A DNA stretch of 9,137 nt from Ignavibacteriales bacterium (GTDB taxonomy: Bacteria; Bacteroidota; Ignavibacteria; UBA10030). Below the pieces are notes generated by a model. The model was not told the DNA's origin, made no database searches, and saw only the letters and a list, made by a program, of their open reading frames with translations. Shown piece by piece: positions 1 to 6,551 of this stretch. Made by a program: the position numbers and the translations under genes. Positions within the stretch are counted from its first letter, which is position 1; the number at the start of each line of letters is the position of its first letter. The stretch is from positions 1-9,137 of the forward strand of contig JACRFF010000251.1 in the NCBI GenBank assembly GCA_016218005.1. The letters are read 5' to 3'.

Positions 1-377
1 AATCCGCTGATGTCGTTGACAATGCACGCGCCGGCATTCAACGCACGATCCGCCACTTCTGATTTGTAGGTATCCACCGAGATCGGAACGCTCGATCGAT
101 TTGCCAAACCTTCGATGACCGGAAGAACACGTCGTAGTTCTTCGTCAACCGTCACCGCCTCAGCGCCCGGTCGTGTTGATTCACCACCGATATCAAGAAT
201 GTCGGCACCGTCATCGATCATCCGCAAGCCTGCTTCAATGCCAGCGGCAGGCGTATCGAACCTGCCTCCATCTGAGAAAGAGTCTGGCGTAGCATTCAGA
301 ATGCCCATCACGTGTGTTCGCGAGGCAAAATCGTACGTAGCGTGTCCGAGTGCGAACGTAAATGAATTATCGGCCAT
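1..377 (-). CDS. folP: Dihydropteroate synthase, N-terminal part (runs off the window)
   Basis: This enzyme condenses 6-hydroxymethyl-7,8-dihydropterin pyrophosphate with p-aminobenzoate to give dihydropteroate, a cytoplasmic step of folate synthesis and the target of sulfonamides. The visible 125 residues carry the family's signatures in order: GILNATPDSFSDGG at about residues 25-38 (first pterin/PABA loop), DIGGESTRPGA at 62-72 (second loop), and ISVDTYKS at 99-106 followed by VNDISG at 120-125. The C-terminal half of this roughly 270-residue family lies beyond base 1. The ATG at 377 is chosen because it gives a normal short lead-in to the first motif. A GTG four codons upstream is possible, and the frame is closed by a stop further up. 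No good Shine-Dalgarno precedes the ATG. The gene begins 84 bases after the M28 peptidase stop with no terminator between, so the two may share a transcript. Identification is firm; the exact start is not. Confidence 0.95.
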   Translation of the reverse strand, partial: MADNSFTFALGHATYDFASRTHVMGILNATPDSFSDGGRFDTPAAGIEAGLRMIDDGADILDIGGESTRPGAEAVTVDEELRRVLPVIEGLANRSSVPISVDTYKSEVADRALNAGACIVNDISG

Positions 378-450
378 GGAATTCACGTGAATGAAAAATA
401 TCAAAAAATTGTTTCAGCATGTTCGGCATCGAGTGAATGTGTGCTGCCAT
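367..450 (-). CDS. Possible 27-residue small ORF or leader overlapping the folP start
   Basis: A short frame runs from an ATG at 450 to TAA at 367-369. It encodes a peptide of about 27 residues with a basic/aromatic C-terminal half (LKQFFDIFHSREFHGR). An AAGG stretch 8 bases before the ATG lies directly after the M28 peptidase stop codon. The frame overlaps the folP start by 11 bases, an arrangement that could couple translation of folP, which has no clear ribosome site of its own. I do not recognise the peptide, and a frame this short can occur by chance. It is recorded because it fills the only gap in the peptidase-folP region. Confidence 0.2.
   Translation of the reverse strand: MAAHIHSMPNMLKQFFDIFHSREFHGR
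381..392. repeat. Perfect 12-base palindrome upstream of folP
   Basis: The bases attcacgtgaat read the same on both strands and end 3 bases before the folP ATG. The centre is CACGTG. It could be an operator half-site pair or a coincidence. With no spacer it would make a poor RNA hairpin. No second copy was noticed elsewhere in the window. Confidence 0.3.
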
Positions 451-461
451 CAACACAACCT

Positions 462-1907
462 TCACCACGCCAACCGCAAGAGGACAATGCCGACAGCCTT
501 CACCGCCCACGCCATATTGAACGGCTCTTTGCTTGTCGTCAGGTTTGGAATATCCAACGAGGAATGATAGTACATCGAATAATCAATCGTAACGGAATCG
601 GGATGCCCCTTCCACGCTTTTGACGACCAACCGGTTGTTTGAGAAACTGTCTTCGGCTCATTCCACGCCGCCGTGAAGACGGTAACAGAAGGAATTTCGA
701 TTCCGGCCACGTCCAAACGCCGCAAATACTTCGGCAGGAAAACATACGAATCTGTTCCATCCTGACTGGGATTGGTGGTTGCCTCTTTCCAAAATCCACG
801 CTTGCCGACATACTCTTCGGCCATGTCGTTGAAGGTTCGCAATATTTTTTCGTTGATGGAAATATCATTGCCCTCGAAGTAGAGACAGTTTCGAGTTCTG
901 CCGGTGCCGATCTCGTCGTAATTGATGACCGCGCGGAGATGTTTCAACTCGTGTGCATTGCGGCGCACATAGTTTTCCGCAGAAGAGTACTCTCTCCCCC
1001 ACACAATGAACTTAATTCCAACGGAAGGCGTATCAATTTCTGCTTTCGCAAGAAGATGGTGCAGAACGCGTGAGAGTTCCACAACACCTGCAACTCCCGA
1101 TGCGTTGTCATCCGCACCCGGCCCGCCAGAATCTGAATCTCCGTGCGCACAGACGATGACATACTCATCACTCTTGCCGGGAATTGTTGCCAGCACGGAG
1201 ATAGGTCGGCCAGTGCTGATTTTCGTCCGGGCAGCAAATCGAATGCGGATGGAATTCCCCCGCTCAATTTCTGTTCGAAGTCTAGTGGCTGCCGAATTGG
1301 AAATGAGATACAGTGGAATTGGGTTAGATTTTGATTCGGGCAACGACTGCAACATTGCCCAACCGCTGTATGCAGAAGATTGAACTACGGTGTGCGCCAT
1401 TATGGCGACGCCCCCCGCTCCGACAATACGGTCATACATCTCTTTCGTCGCTTGGCCTTTCACAAGAACGACAGCATCTTTGACGAGAGATTTTTCGATT
1501 CCGGCAAGATCCTGCGGCGCAACGATTCGTGCCGTTGTCCGGCGCAAAGATGGAGAGAATCCACCCAACCAATCGTGTTGGATTAACCCGGACAACCTGC
1601 GCGGTGCGACTATCTTGAGTTCCCAATTGAGCGCTTCGAACGTCGGTCGGGATGGCTCTCGCAGCGTGTCCACGCGAAGCCCGAACGACTTGAAGGTGCG
1701 AACAAGATACGTTGCTGACTGTTGCCCGGAGCGGGTTCCCGCCATTCTATTACCCATAGCAACAAGATCAACGACTGTTTGCTGGAGACGGCGCTCATCC
1801 ACCAACGACGCAAATCGGAGCTCTGTGTTCCGTTGTGCTTGAAGAGTGAAAGACAATATCAGGATCGCCAGATACGCAATGGAATATTTCCTGTAGAATT
1901 GAGGCAT
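462..1907 (-). CDS. Secreted or membrane-anchored M28-family metallopeptidase
   Basis: This is a zinc peptidase of the M28 (aminopeptidase Y/S/Q-like) family, expected outside the cytoplasmic membrane. With the ATG at 1907 the protein has 481 residues and opens with a typical Sec signal (basic FYRKY, hydrophobic IAYLAILILSFTL, then QAQ). A GTG at 1934 would add nine residues before this signal and is less likely. A PA-like insert with the AGGVAIM segment lies at about 163-172. The catalytic half shows CAHGDSD (zinc His 255), GADDNASG (bridging Asp 267), WGREYSS (Glu 306), VINYDEIG (Asp 331) and MYYHSSLD (His 448). The usual Glu-Glu pair is Glu-Tyr here, so one canonical zinc ligand appears replaced. 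The C-terminal block with GTDSYVFLPKY and EPFNMAWAVKAVG looks well conserved, so I read it as a subfamily and not a decayed gene. Substrate unknown. It follows the sod terminator, so it is probably transcribed separately from the SUF genes. Confidence 0.88.
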   Translation of the reverse strand: MPQFYRKYSIAYLAILILSFTLQAQRNTELRFASLVDERRLQQTVVDLVAMGNRMAGTRSGQQSATYLVRTFKSFGLRVDTLREPSRPTFEALNWELKIVAPRRLSGLIQHDWLGGFSPSLRRTTARIVAPQDLAGIEKSLVKDAVVLVKGQATKEMYDRIVGAGGVAIMAHTVVQSSAYSGWAMLQSLPESKSNPIPLYLISNSAATRLRTEIERGNSIRIRFAARTKISTGRPISVLATIPGKSDEYVIVCAHGDSDSGGPGADDNASGVAGVVELSRVLHHLLAKAEIDTPSVGIKFIVWGREYSSAENYVRRNAHELKHLRAVINYDEIGTGRTRNCLYFEGNDISINEKILRTFNDMAEEYVGKRGFWKEATTNPSQDGTDSYVFLPKYLRRLDVAGIEIPSVTVFTAAWNEPKTVSQTTGWSSKAWKGHPDSVTIDYSMYYHSSLDIPNLTTSKEPFNMAWAVKAVGIVLLRLAW

Positions 1908-1953
1908 ACCGAACCAAAGTAGGAAAAACTTCACGCACCATCAAAGCTGAAAC

Positions 1954-1981
1954 AAAAAGGGGCGAGAAAGAATCCCGCCCC
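1954..1981 (-). terminator. Rho-independent terminator after sod
   Basis: Read on the minus strand, GGGGCGGGA (1981-1973) pairs with TCTCGCCCC (1967-1959). This is a 9-bp stem with one G-T pair, closing a 5-base TTCTT loop, followed at once by TTTTT (1958-1954). It lies 27 bases past the sod stop codon. The opposite strand lacks a T-run after the stem, so it acts only on minus-strand transcripts. It marks the end of the SUF-sod transcript and separates it from the M28 peptidase. Confidence 0.88.
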
Positions 1982-2008
1982 ATCCCCCCTCAACATATCC
2001 TCCCTGCG

Positions 2009-2641
2009 TTACTTGCCGAGAACGAACTTCTTGTATCGCTCATTGATGCGACCCCAATGAAGATTTCCCAAGAAGTTGTCGATATACTTTGCCCGGCCCG
2101 GCCCGTCTTTGTGGTAGTAGGCGTGTTCGAAAACATCGCAAGAAATAAGCGGCACCGCGCCCCAGATTGCTCCGTACTGATGTTCATCCACCAAGACGTT
2201 CAGCAATCGGCCAGAATACAATCGGTCAAAAACCAAAAGTCCCCACCCGCTTAACTTGGCAGATACAGCAGACGCTTTGAAGTCGGCCTTCCATGTATTG
2301 AATGAGCCAAACTCCTTTTCGAGCGCGGCTTTGACCTCCGGTCCCCCGTTTGGGTCGCCATCTCCTCCCAATACTTCCCAATAGATATCGTGGAGGAGCG
2401 CACCAGCATGGTTCCATGTGAAGCGGCGCTTCAGTTCGCCAATCACGCTATAGTTGCCATTCGCTCCGGCTCTGTCAGCCGATTCTAAACCCTTCTCGAT
2501 GTTATTCAACGCAGCGATGTAGCCTTTGTGATGCGTGTTGTAGTGCCAATCGGTTGTTTCCGGGCTTACCACATTCCCCAGCAACTTTTTTGCTTCGTCA
2601 TCCGAGTAAGGGCGCGGATTAAACTTCCATTCGTATGCCAT
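2009..2641 (-). CDS. sod: Superoxide dismutase, Fe/Mn family (His-type active site)
   Basis: This cytoplasmic enzyme converts superoxide to hydrogen peroxide and oxygen. The 210-residue length is normal for the family and there is no signal peptide. The metal ligands are visible: His33 in DWHYNTHHKGY, His84 in LLHDIYWE, and Asp169 and His173 in CDVFEHAYY. Tyr41 sits at the conserved second-sphere position. Where E. coli FeSOD has Gln69 this protein has Gly80, and at the MnSOD Gln146 position it has His154, in a segment (EHQ...GAVPL) that resembles the His-type of mycobacterial SodA. The usual Trp of DVWEHAYY is Phe171. Metal choice cannot be read with certainty; Fe, Mn or cambialistic use are all open. 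The ATG at 2641 is fixed by a strong Shine-Dalgarno. The gene lies 44 bases after sufT with no terminator between, and a terminator follows it, so it is probably the last gene of the SUF transcript. Confidence 0.95.
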   Translation of the reverse strand: MAYEWKFNPRPYSDDEAKKLLGNVVSPETTDWHYNTHHKGYIAALNNIEKGLESADRAGANGNYSVIGELKRRFTWNHAGALLHDIYWEVLGGDGDPNGGPEVKAALEKEFGSFNTWKADFKASAVSAKLSGWGLLVFDRLYSGRLLNVLVDEHQYGAIWGAVPLISCDVFEHAYYHKDGPGRAKYIDNFLGNLHWGRINERYKKFVLGK

Positions 2642-2647
2642 AACTAT

Positions 2648-2654
2648 CTCCTTT
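2648..2654 (-). promoter_or_regulatory. Strong ribosome binding site of sod
   Basis: AAAGGAG on the minus strand stands 6 bases before the sod ATG. It is one of the two best Shine-Dalgarno sequences in the window, suggests high translation of sod within the operon, and fixes the start at 2641. Confidence 0.8.
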
Positions 2655-2685
2655 TGGTTAAAAAATGATTTTGATCTTCAATTGG

Positions 2686-3099
2686 TCAACCGATGTTGAG
2701 CATCAATTTTGCGGCATCAGACATCAAGCCCGTATTCCAGATGGGGTCGAAAACAAGTTCGACGAGAACGTTACGCACGTGAGGAACCTGCGAGACACGG
2801 CGCTTCACATCGGCAGCAATCATCGGCCCCATGCCGCAACCCGGCGCCGTCAACGTCATGCGGATGAACACATTCGCTTCTCCGGGAAGTTCTTCTTCAA
2901 CCCACATCGCATAAATCAAACCTAGATCCACGATGTTGACGGGGATCTCCGGGTCGTAGCACTCTCTTAGCGCTTGCCACACCTTCCATTCGATTTCGGT
3001 CGATACCTCCACTTCGCGGCTTCCAGCCATCTCCGTCGTAGGAAAGACGGGCAACGCCGGCGCCCTCAAGGCAGATTGTTGTTGCGTGTGATCTTCCAT
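2686..3099 (-). CDS. sufT: SUF-associated Fe-S assembly protein SufT (DUF59/MIP18 family)
   Basis: SufT-type proteins take part in iron-sulfur cluster maturation or delivery in the cytoplasm; the precise biochemistry is unsettled. The 137-residue protein has a Gln/Pro-rich, probably flexible N-terminus (1-35) and then a DUF59 domain. The hallmark DPEIPVNIVDLGLIY lies at 49-63, TLTAPGCGMGP with Cys88 at 82-92, and the C-terminal FDPIWN and MSDAAKL at 117-132, as in the SufT group. It lacks the extra N-terminal domain of the long proteobacterial SufT proteins. The ATG at 3099, 10 bases after the stop of the A-type carrier gene, is chosen. Starts further upstream would overlap that gene and give a non-family extension. 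The ribosome site is weak (AAGCGG), so translation may depend on the upstream gene. It sits between the A-type carrier and sod, in line with a role in cluster assembly. Confidence 0.88.
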   Translation of the reverse strand: MEDHTQQQSALRAPALPVFPTTEMAGSREVEVSTEIEWKVWQALRECYDPEIPVNIVDLGLIYAMWVEEELPGEANVFIRMTLTAPGCGMGPMIAADVKRRVSQVPHVRNVLVELVFDPIWNTGLMSDAAKLMLNIG

Positions 3100-3109
3100 C
3101 CGCTTGAGA

Positions 3110-3478
3110 TTATACGCCGAATGAATTTCCACAGCCGCAAGTGCGTTGTGCGTTTGGATTGTTGAACACAAATCCGCGTCCGTTCAGTCCATCGCTGAAA
3201 TCGAGTGTTGTACCAGAAAGATAGAACAACGGTTTCAGGTCGACGTGCACTGTCAACCCTTCGATGTGAAACACTTCGTCATTTTGTTTCGGCTTGTCAT
3301 CAAATGCAAGCACATACGAGAAACCTGAGCATCCGCCTCCCTTCACGCCCAACCTCAGCGCATGACTTTCAGGAATATTATTCTCCGCTTTGATGCGAAC
3401 AACCTCTTGTGCTGCCCGCGCGGTAATAACGATTCCTTCCATCACCTCGGGTCGCTCGACTGCTGTTGTTGAATTCAT
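3110..3478 (-). CDS. A-type Fe-S carrier protein (IscA/SufA/HesB family)
   Basis: A-type proteins bind Fe-S clusters and pass them from the scaffold to target enzymes in the cytoplasm. The 122-residue protein shows the three conserved cysteines: Cys50 in GGGCSGFSY, and Cys114 and Cys116 in the C-terminal CGCGNSF. The core is of usual length, with about 15 extra residues at the N-terminus (MNSTTAVERPEVMEG). The ATG at 3478 is set by a strong Shine-Dalgarno 7 bases upstream; an upstream extension to 3565 would lie inside sufU. It starts 14 bases after sufU and is followed 10 bases later by sufT. Sequence alone does not separate SufA, IscA and ErpA, so no symbol is given, but the SUF context favours a SufA-like role. 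Confidence 0.92.
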   Translation of the reverse strand: MNSTTAVERPEVMEGIVITARAAQEVVRIKAENNIPESHALRLGVKGGGCSGFSYVLAFDDKPKQNDEVFHIEGLTVHVDLKPLFYLSGTTLDFSDGLNGRGFVFNNPNAQRTCGCGNSFGV

Positions 3479-3485
3479 AGCTGTC

Positions 3486-3492
3486 CCTCCCT
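3486..3492 (-). promoter_or_regulatory. Ribosome binding site of the A-type carrier gene
   Basis: AGGGAGG follows the sufU TGA directly (3495-3493) and stands 7 bases before the ATG at 3478. It settles the start against longer in-frame alternatives and keeps translation continuous across the sufU junction. Confidence 0.75.
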
Positions 3493-3948
3493 TCATTCTG
3501 TTGACACGGTTGCCGTCGATAGCTCCAATGCCCCTTTCAACGTATGCCACGCCAAACTGGCGCACTTCACACGCGCAGGAAATTCGCTCACGCCGGCAAA
3601 CGCCGCAAGCTTTCCCAACTCTTCTTCGCGGTTATGGGCGTCAAGTTTCCCGGTCACAAGTTCTCTGAACTTCATAAACCAATCCAACACTTCTTCTTTC
3701 CGTTTGCCTTTTACTATCGTGCTCATCACGGATGCCGAAGCCTTTGAGATTGCGCACCCACTGCCTTGAAACGTAATATCCATAACGACGTCGCCCCGCA
3801 TCTTCAGAAAGATCGTGTAGCGATCACCGCACAACGGATTGAATCCCTCCAGCGTTTGTGTTGCATCCGCCATAACGCGGAAGTTTCTTGGATTCTTGTT
3901 GTGATCAAGAATGATTTCCTGATAGAGAGTTTGCAGGTCGGAATTCAT
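3493..3948 (-). CDS. sufU: SufU, zinc-dependent sulfur acceptor for SufS
   Basis: SufU takes the persulfide sulfur from SufS through a zinc-centred ligand swap and feeds SufBCD; it resembles IscU but is not thought to be the main scaffold. The 151-residue protein shows HNKNPRNF near the N-terminus and all four zinc ligands: Cys40 and Asp42 in NPLCGD, Cys65 in GSGCAIS, and Cys129 in RVKCASLAW. The long stretch before the last Cys (about 100-125) is the SufU-type insertion that IscU lacks, and the IscU LPPVK chaperone motif is absent. The ATG at 3948 overlaps the sufS stop as ATGA, with AAGG 10 bases upstream. An upstream start at 4080 would only read the sufS C-terminus out of frame. No sufE is visible, consistent with SufU doing that job here. 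Confidence 0.95.
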   Translation of the reverse strand: MNSDLQTLYQEIILDHNKNPRNFRVMADATQTLEGFNPLCGDRYTIFLKMRGDVVMDITFQGSGCAISKASASVMSTIVKGKRKEEVLDWFMKFRELVTGKLDAHNREEELGKLAAFAGVSEFPARVKCASLAWHTLKGALELSTATVSTE

Positions 3949-5210
3949 ACGCCGAAGACCTTTTTTACAACGTGAATTCCTTGAACAAGGGCATCGATAT
4001 CGTCGAATGTGTTGTAGAGCGCAATTGAAGCGCGCGCTGTGGCGGGAATTCCAAACCGCTCCATCACCGGCTGCGCACAATGATGACCCGTGCGAATTGC
4101 AACACCTTCTTGATCCAGAATGGTTCCAATGTCGTGAGGATGGACGCCATCCAATGTAAATGACAGCACGCCTGATTTTAACCGAGCCGTTCCAACTAAT
4201 TTCACATTCGGGATCTCAACCAATTTTGATTGCGCGTACTGAAGCAATTCCTGCTCGTGCATTTCAACCACCGGCCAATCCAACGATTCCATAAAATCAA
4301 TAGCCGCGCCAAGTCCGATAGCGCCTTCGATGTTTGGCGTTCCCGCTTCAAACTTGTACGGCAGATCATTGAATATTGTCTTTTCAAAAGTCACAGACTT
4401 GATCATGTCGCCGCCCGCCTGATACGGCGGCATGGATTCAAGAAATGTTTGCTTGCCGTACAAAACACCGATACCGGTCGGCCCAAACATTTTGTGCCCG
4501 GAGAACGCATAGAAATCTGCGCCAAGCGTTTGGACATCGACTCGTATATGCGGAACTGCTTGCGCCCCATCGACGAGAACAACAATGCCTCGTCGATGCG
4601 CCTCGCTGACCATCTCCTGAATCAGATTGATCGTACCGAGAGCATTAGATACATGGGTGATGGCAACAAGCCGTGTTTTGGGATTCAACAGGCGAACGAA
4701 TTCATCCATCCTGAGTTCGCCCTCGTCAGTCATAGGAATGACGCGCAACCTCGTCCCAACCTGATCTCCAAGTAGCTGCCACGGAACAATGTTGGAATGG
4801 TGTTCCATTGCCGAAACGACAATCTCATCTCCCGATGTGAATTGACTTCGCCCAAACGACTGGGCAACAAGATTGATCGCTTCGGTGGTTCCGCGCACGA
4901 ATACAATCTCATGAATCGTTGCTGCATTGATGAATCGCCGAACCTTCTCACGAACCGCTTCATACTTCTGCGTAGCCAATTCGCTCAGGAAATGGACGCC
5001 TCGATGCACATTGGAATTTTCTTGCGTGTAGTAATTCCGAATGGCATCGAGCACTTGGGTCGGTTTCTGGCTTGTCGCAGCGCTATCCAAATAGACCAAC
5101 CGTTTTCCGCGAACCTTTGTTTGGAGAATGGGAAATTGCCGGCGAATTCGTTCGACGTCAAACGATGGACTTGAGCCGCGCATTCGTACGATGGTAGACG
5201 AAGCGTTCAT
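3945..5210 (-). CDS. sufS: Cysteine desulfurase SufS (group II, PLP-dependent)
   Basis: SufS removes sulfur from L-cysteine, giving alanine and a protein persulfide that passes to SufU. The 421-residue length fits a class V aminotransferase-fold desulfurase with a slight N-terminal extension. Visible elements are DSAATSQKP (42-50), MEHHSNIVPW (135-144, cofactor-stacking His), DGAQAVPH with Asp214, the PLP lysine Lys240 in SGHKMFGPTG, and the catalytic Cys378 in RTGHHCAQP. The short loop around this Cys is the group II (SufS-like) form, which generally needs a partner such as SufU or SufE for full activity. Arg393 in ARASIALYN is the conserved substrate carboxylate binder. The ATG at 5210 overlaps the sufD stop by 4 bases (ATGA) and no separate strong ribosome site is seen, so translation is probably coupled to sufD. 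The 3' end overlaps the sufU start in the same way. Confidence 0.97.
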   Translation of the reverse strand: MNASSTIVRMRGSSPSFDVERIRRQFPILQTKVRGKRLVYLDSAATSQKPTQVLDAIRNYYTQENSNVHRGVHFLSELATQKYEAVREKVRRFINAATIHEIVFVRGTTEAINLVAQSFGRSQFTSGDEIVVSAMEHHSNIVPWQLLGDQVGTRLRVIPMTDEGELRMDEFVRLLNPKTRLVAITHVSNALGTINLIQEMVSEAHRRGIVVLVDGAQAVPHIRVDVQTLGADFYAFSGHKMFGPTGIGVLYGKQTFLESMPPYQAGGDMIKSVTFEKTIFNDLPYKFEAGTPNIEGAIGLGAAIDFMESLDWPVVEMHEQELLQYAQSKLVEIPNVKLVGTARLKSGVLSFTLDGVHPHDIGTILDQEGVAIRTGHHCAQPVMERFGIPATARASIALYNTFDDIDALVQGIHVVKKVFGV

Positions 5211-6541
5211 GAAACCAACCGCCCGTGGTGAAGTTTACTATGCACAAGAGATTCGATCTGATTTCGTAACTCGTCTACATGAACCCGGTCAACCACGTCA
5301 CGAGCAAACGCGAACGTAAGAATATCGCGCGCTTCTGCATTGCCGATGCCGCGCGACCGGAGATAGAATACTTGCTCATCATCTAATTGCCCGACGGTCG
5401 CCCCGTGAGTGCACTTCACATCGTCTGCAAATATTTCCAATTGCGGCTTTGTGTCAATAGTCGCGTTATCCGATAAAAGCAATGTTTTGTTTGTTTGCTT
5501 TGCATCGGTTTTTTGCGCGTCTTTACGGACAAATATTTTGCCATTGAACACGCCACGCGAGTTGCCATCCAAAATAGATTTGTACATCTCGTGGCTGATA
5601 CAATTCGGTTTTGCATGGTCGATGGTCGTATGATTATCAATCAACTGATTGGAGGTGCCGAGCGACAACCCGTTGAGCGTGGCTTCGCTATGCTCTGCCG
5701 TCAGTGTACACGTTGTACTGTTGCGCACCAGAACTCCGCCCAAATTTATCACATTGGAAACAAGGGTGGTTCGCTGCCGTTGCCGAATGTGCGTCGTGGA
5801 GACGTGAAACGCCTTCGGACTCTCCTTCTGCATTTTGTCGTGCTCGACAGTCGCTCCATCGTCCACAAAGATTTCTGTAACAGCATTCGTCAAATAGGCG
5901 TCGTTATTCAACGCAACAAAACTTTCAACGATGGCAAGTCGGCTGTTGGGACCTCCAACTACAATGTTGCGCGGCGTAAGAAGCATGCCATCGGCTTTGT
6001 GGGCAATGTAGAGCAAGTGAATCGGCCGATCCAGCGTTACGCCATCAGGAATTTCAATCCAAGCGCCATCTCGCACAAATGCTGTGTTCAATGCCGTAAA
6101 ACCATTTTCCTGAAAATCGACCAACGCTCCAACGCGCCGTTCGTCTGCCGTTTCTTTTTGAACCAGCACCTCCCTCAAATTTCTTACGATGACGCCGCTC
6201 GGTAAACCGCTTACGCAAGAGAGCGCCGGAACGTGCAAACCGTTCACAAATGTCAGGCGAATGGAATTCTCCAAAACGTACGGCTGAATTTCCTGCTCGG
6301 TGATGGCTGGCGCTGCCGCGTCGAGCGGAACGCAAAACCGTGTCTTCGCAATCGGTTGAACATTGGTGAACCGCCATTCTTCATTTCGCGTCGTGGGGAA
6401 TCCTGTTTGCGCAAAATGCGAAATCGCTCGTTGCCGATGTTCATGAGTGGCAGACGCGGATTCGCCATTCAACGATTTTTCAAACCGATGAAACTCCCGC
6501 ACAATTGCATTGACCGCTTCCATGTCTTGATTGATAACCAT
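5207..6541 (-). CDS. sufD: SufD, subunit of the SufBC2D Fe-S scaffold
   Basis: SufD pairs with SufB through beta-helix cores, and two SufC ATPases bind below; the complex builds the nascent cluster at the SufB-SufD interface. The 444-residue protein has a helical N-terminal part with the TTRNEEWRFTN motif (50-60), a repetitive beta-helix middle, and a conserved C-terminal region with DVKCTHGATVGQLDDEQVFY (373-392). His379 in CTHGATVG aligns with the E. coli SufD histidine (His360) needed for cluster assembly. RGIGNAEARDILTFAF (397-412) is the SufC-contacting C-terminal helix region. The ATG at 6541 lies 10 bases after the sufC stop with AAGG 8 bases upstream. A second in-frame ATG at residue 7 is an alternative. 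It is less conserved than sufB, as is usual. Confidence 0.95.
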   Translation of the reverse strand: MVINQDMEAVNAIVREFHRFEKSLNGESASATHEHRQRAISHFAQTGFPTTRNEEWRFTNVQPIAKTRFCVPLDAAAPAITEQEIQPYVLENSIRLTFVNGLHVPALSCVSGLPSGVIVRNLREVLVQKETADERRVGALVDFQENGFTALNTAFVRDGAWIEIPDGVTLDRPIHLLYIAHKADGMLLTPRNIVVGGPNSRLAIVESFVALNNDAYLTNAVTEIFVDDGATVEHDKMQKESPKAFHVSTTHIRQRQRTTLVSNVINLGGVLVRNSTTCTLTAEHSEATLNGLSLGTSNQLIDNHTTIDHAKPNCISHEMYKSILDGNSRGVFNGKIFVRKDAQKTDAKQTNKTLLLSDNATIDTKPQLEIFADDVKCTHGATVGQLDDEQVFYLRSRGIGNAEARDILTFAFARDVVDRVHVDELRNQIESLVHSKLHHGRLVS

Positions 6542-6551
6542 TTCTAAGACC

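Noticed and set aside
1908..1934. Upstream GTG start for the M28 peptidase
   Set aside because: It places nine extra residues before an otherwise normal signal peptide; the ATG at 1907 gives a standard length signal.
1908..1953. Bacteroidota-type promoter (TACTTTG) before the M28 gene
   Set aside because: The spacing differs by one base from the TAnnTTTG consensus, it is only a few bases from the ATG, and no partner element is evident.
2642..2685. Internal promoter or terminator between sufT and sod
   Set aside because: A TTGACC-like box overlaps the sufT stop but no reasonable -10 follows at 17 bases, and the T-run has no hairpin before it.
3100..3171. N-terminal extension of sufT
   Set aside because: It would overlap the A-type carrier gene and adds residues unlike the family; the ATG at 3099 is 10 bases past that gene's stop.
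3949..4080. N-terminal extension of sufU
   Set aside because: It reads the sufS 3' end out of frame; the ATG at 3948 gives the standard SufU N-terminus and an ATGA overlap.
4230..4775. Plus-strand open frame of 181 codons
   Set aside because: It is antisense to the conserved middle of sufS and has no family features or sensible context.
5495..6205. Plus-strand open frame of 236 codons
   Set aside because: It lies wholly inside sufD on the other strand, the peptide resembles no family, and sufD has clear family motifs throughout.
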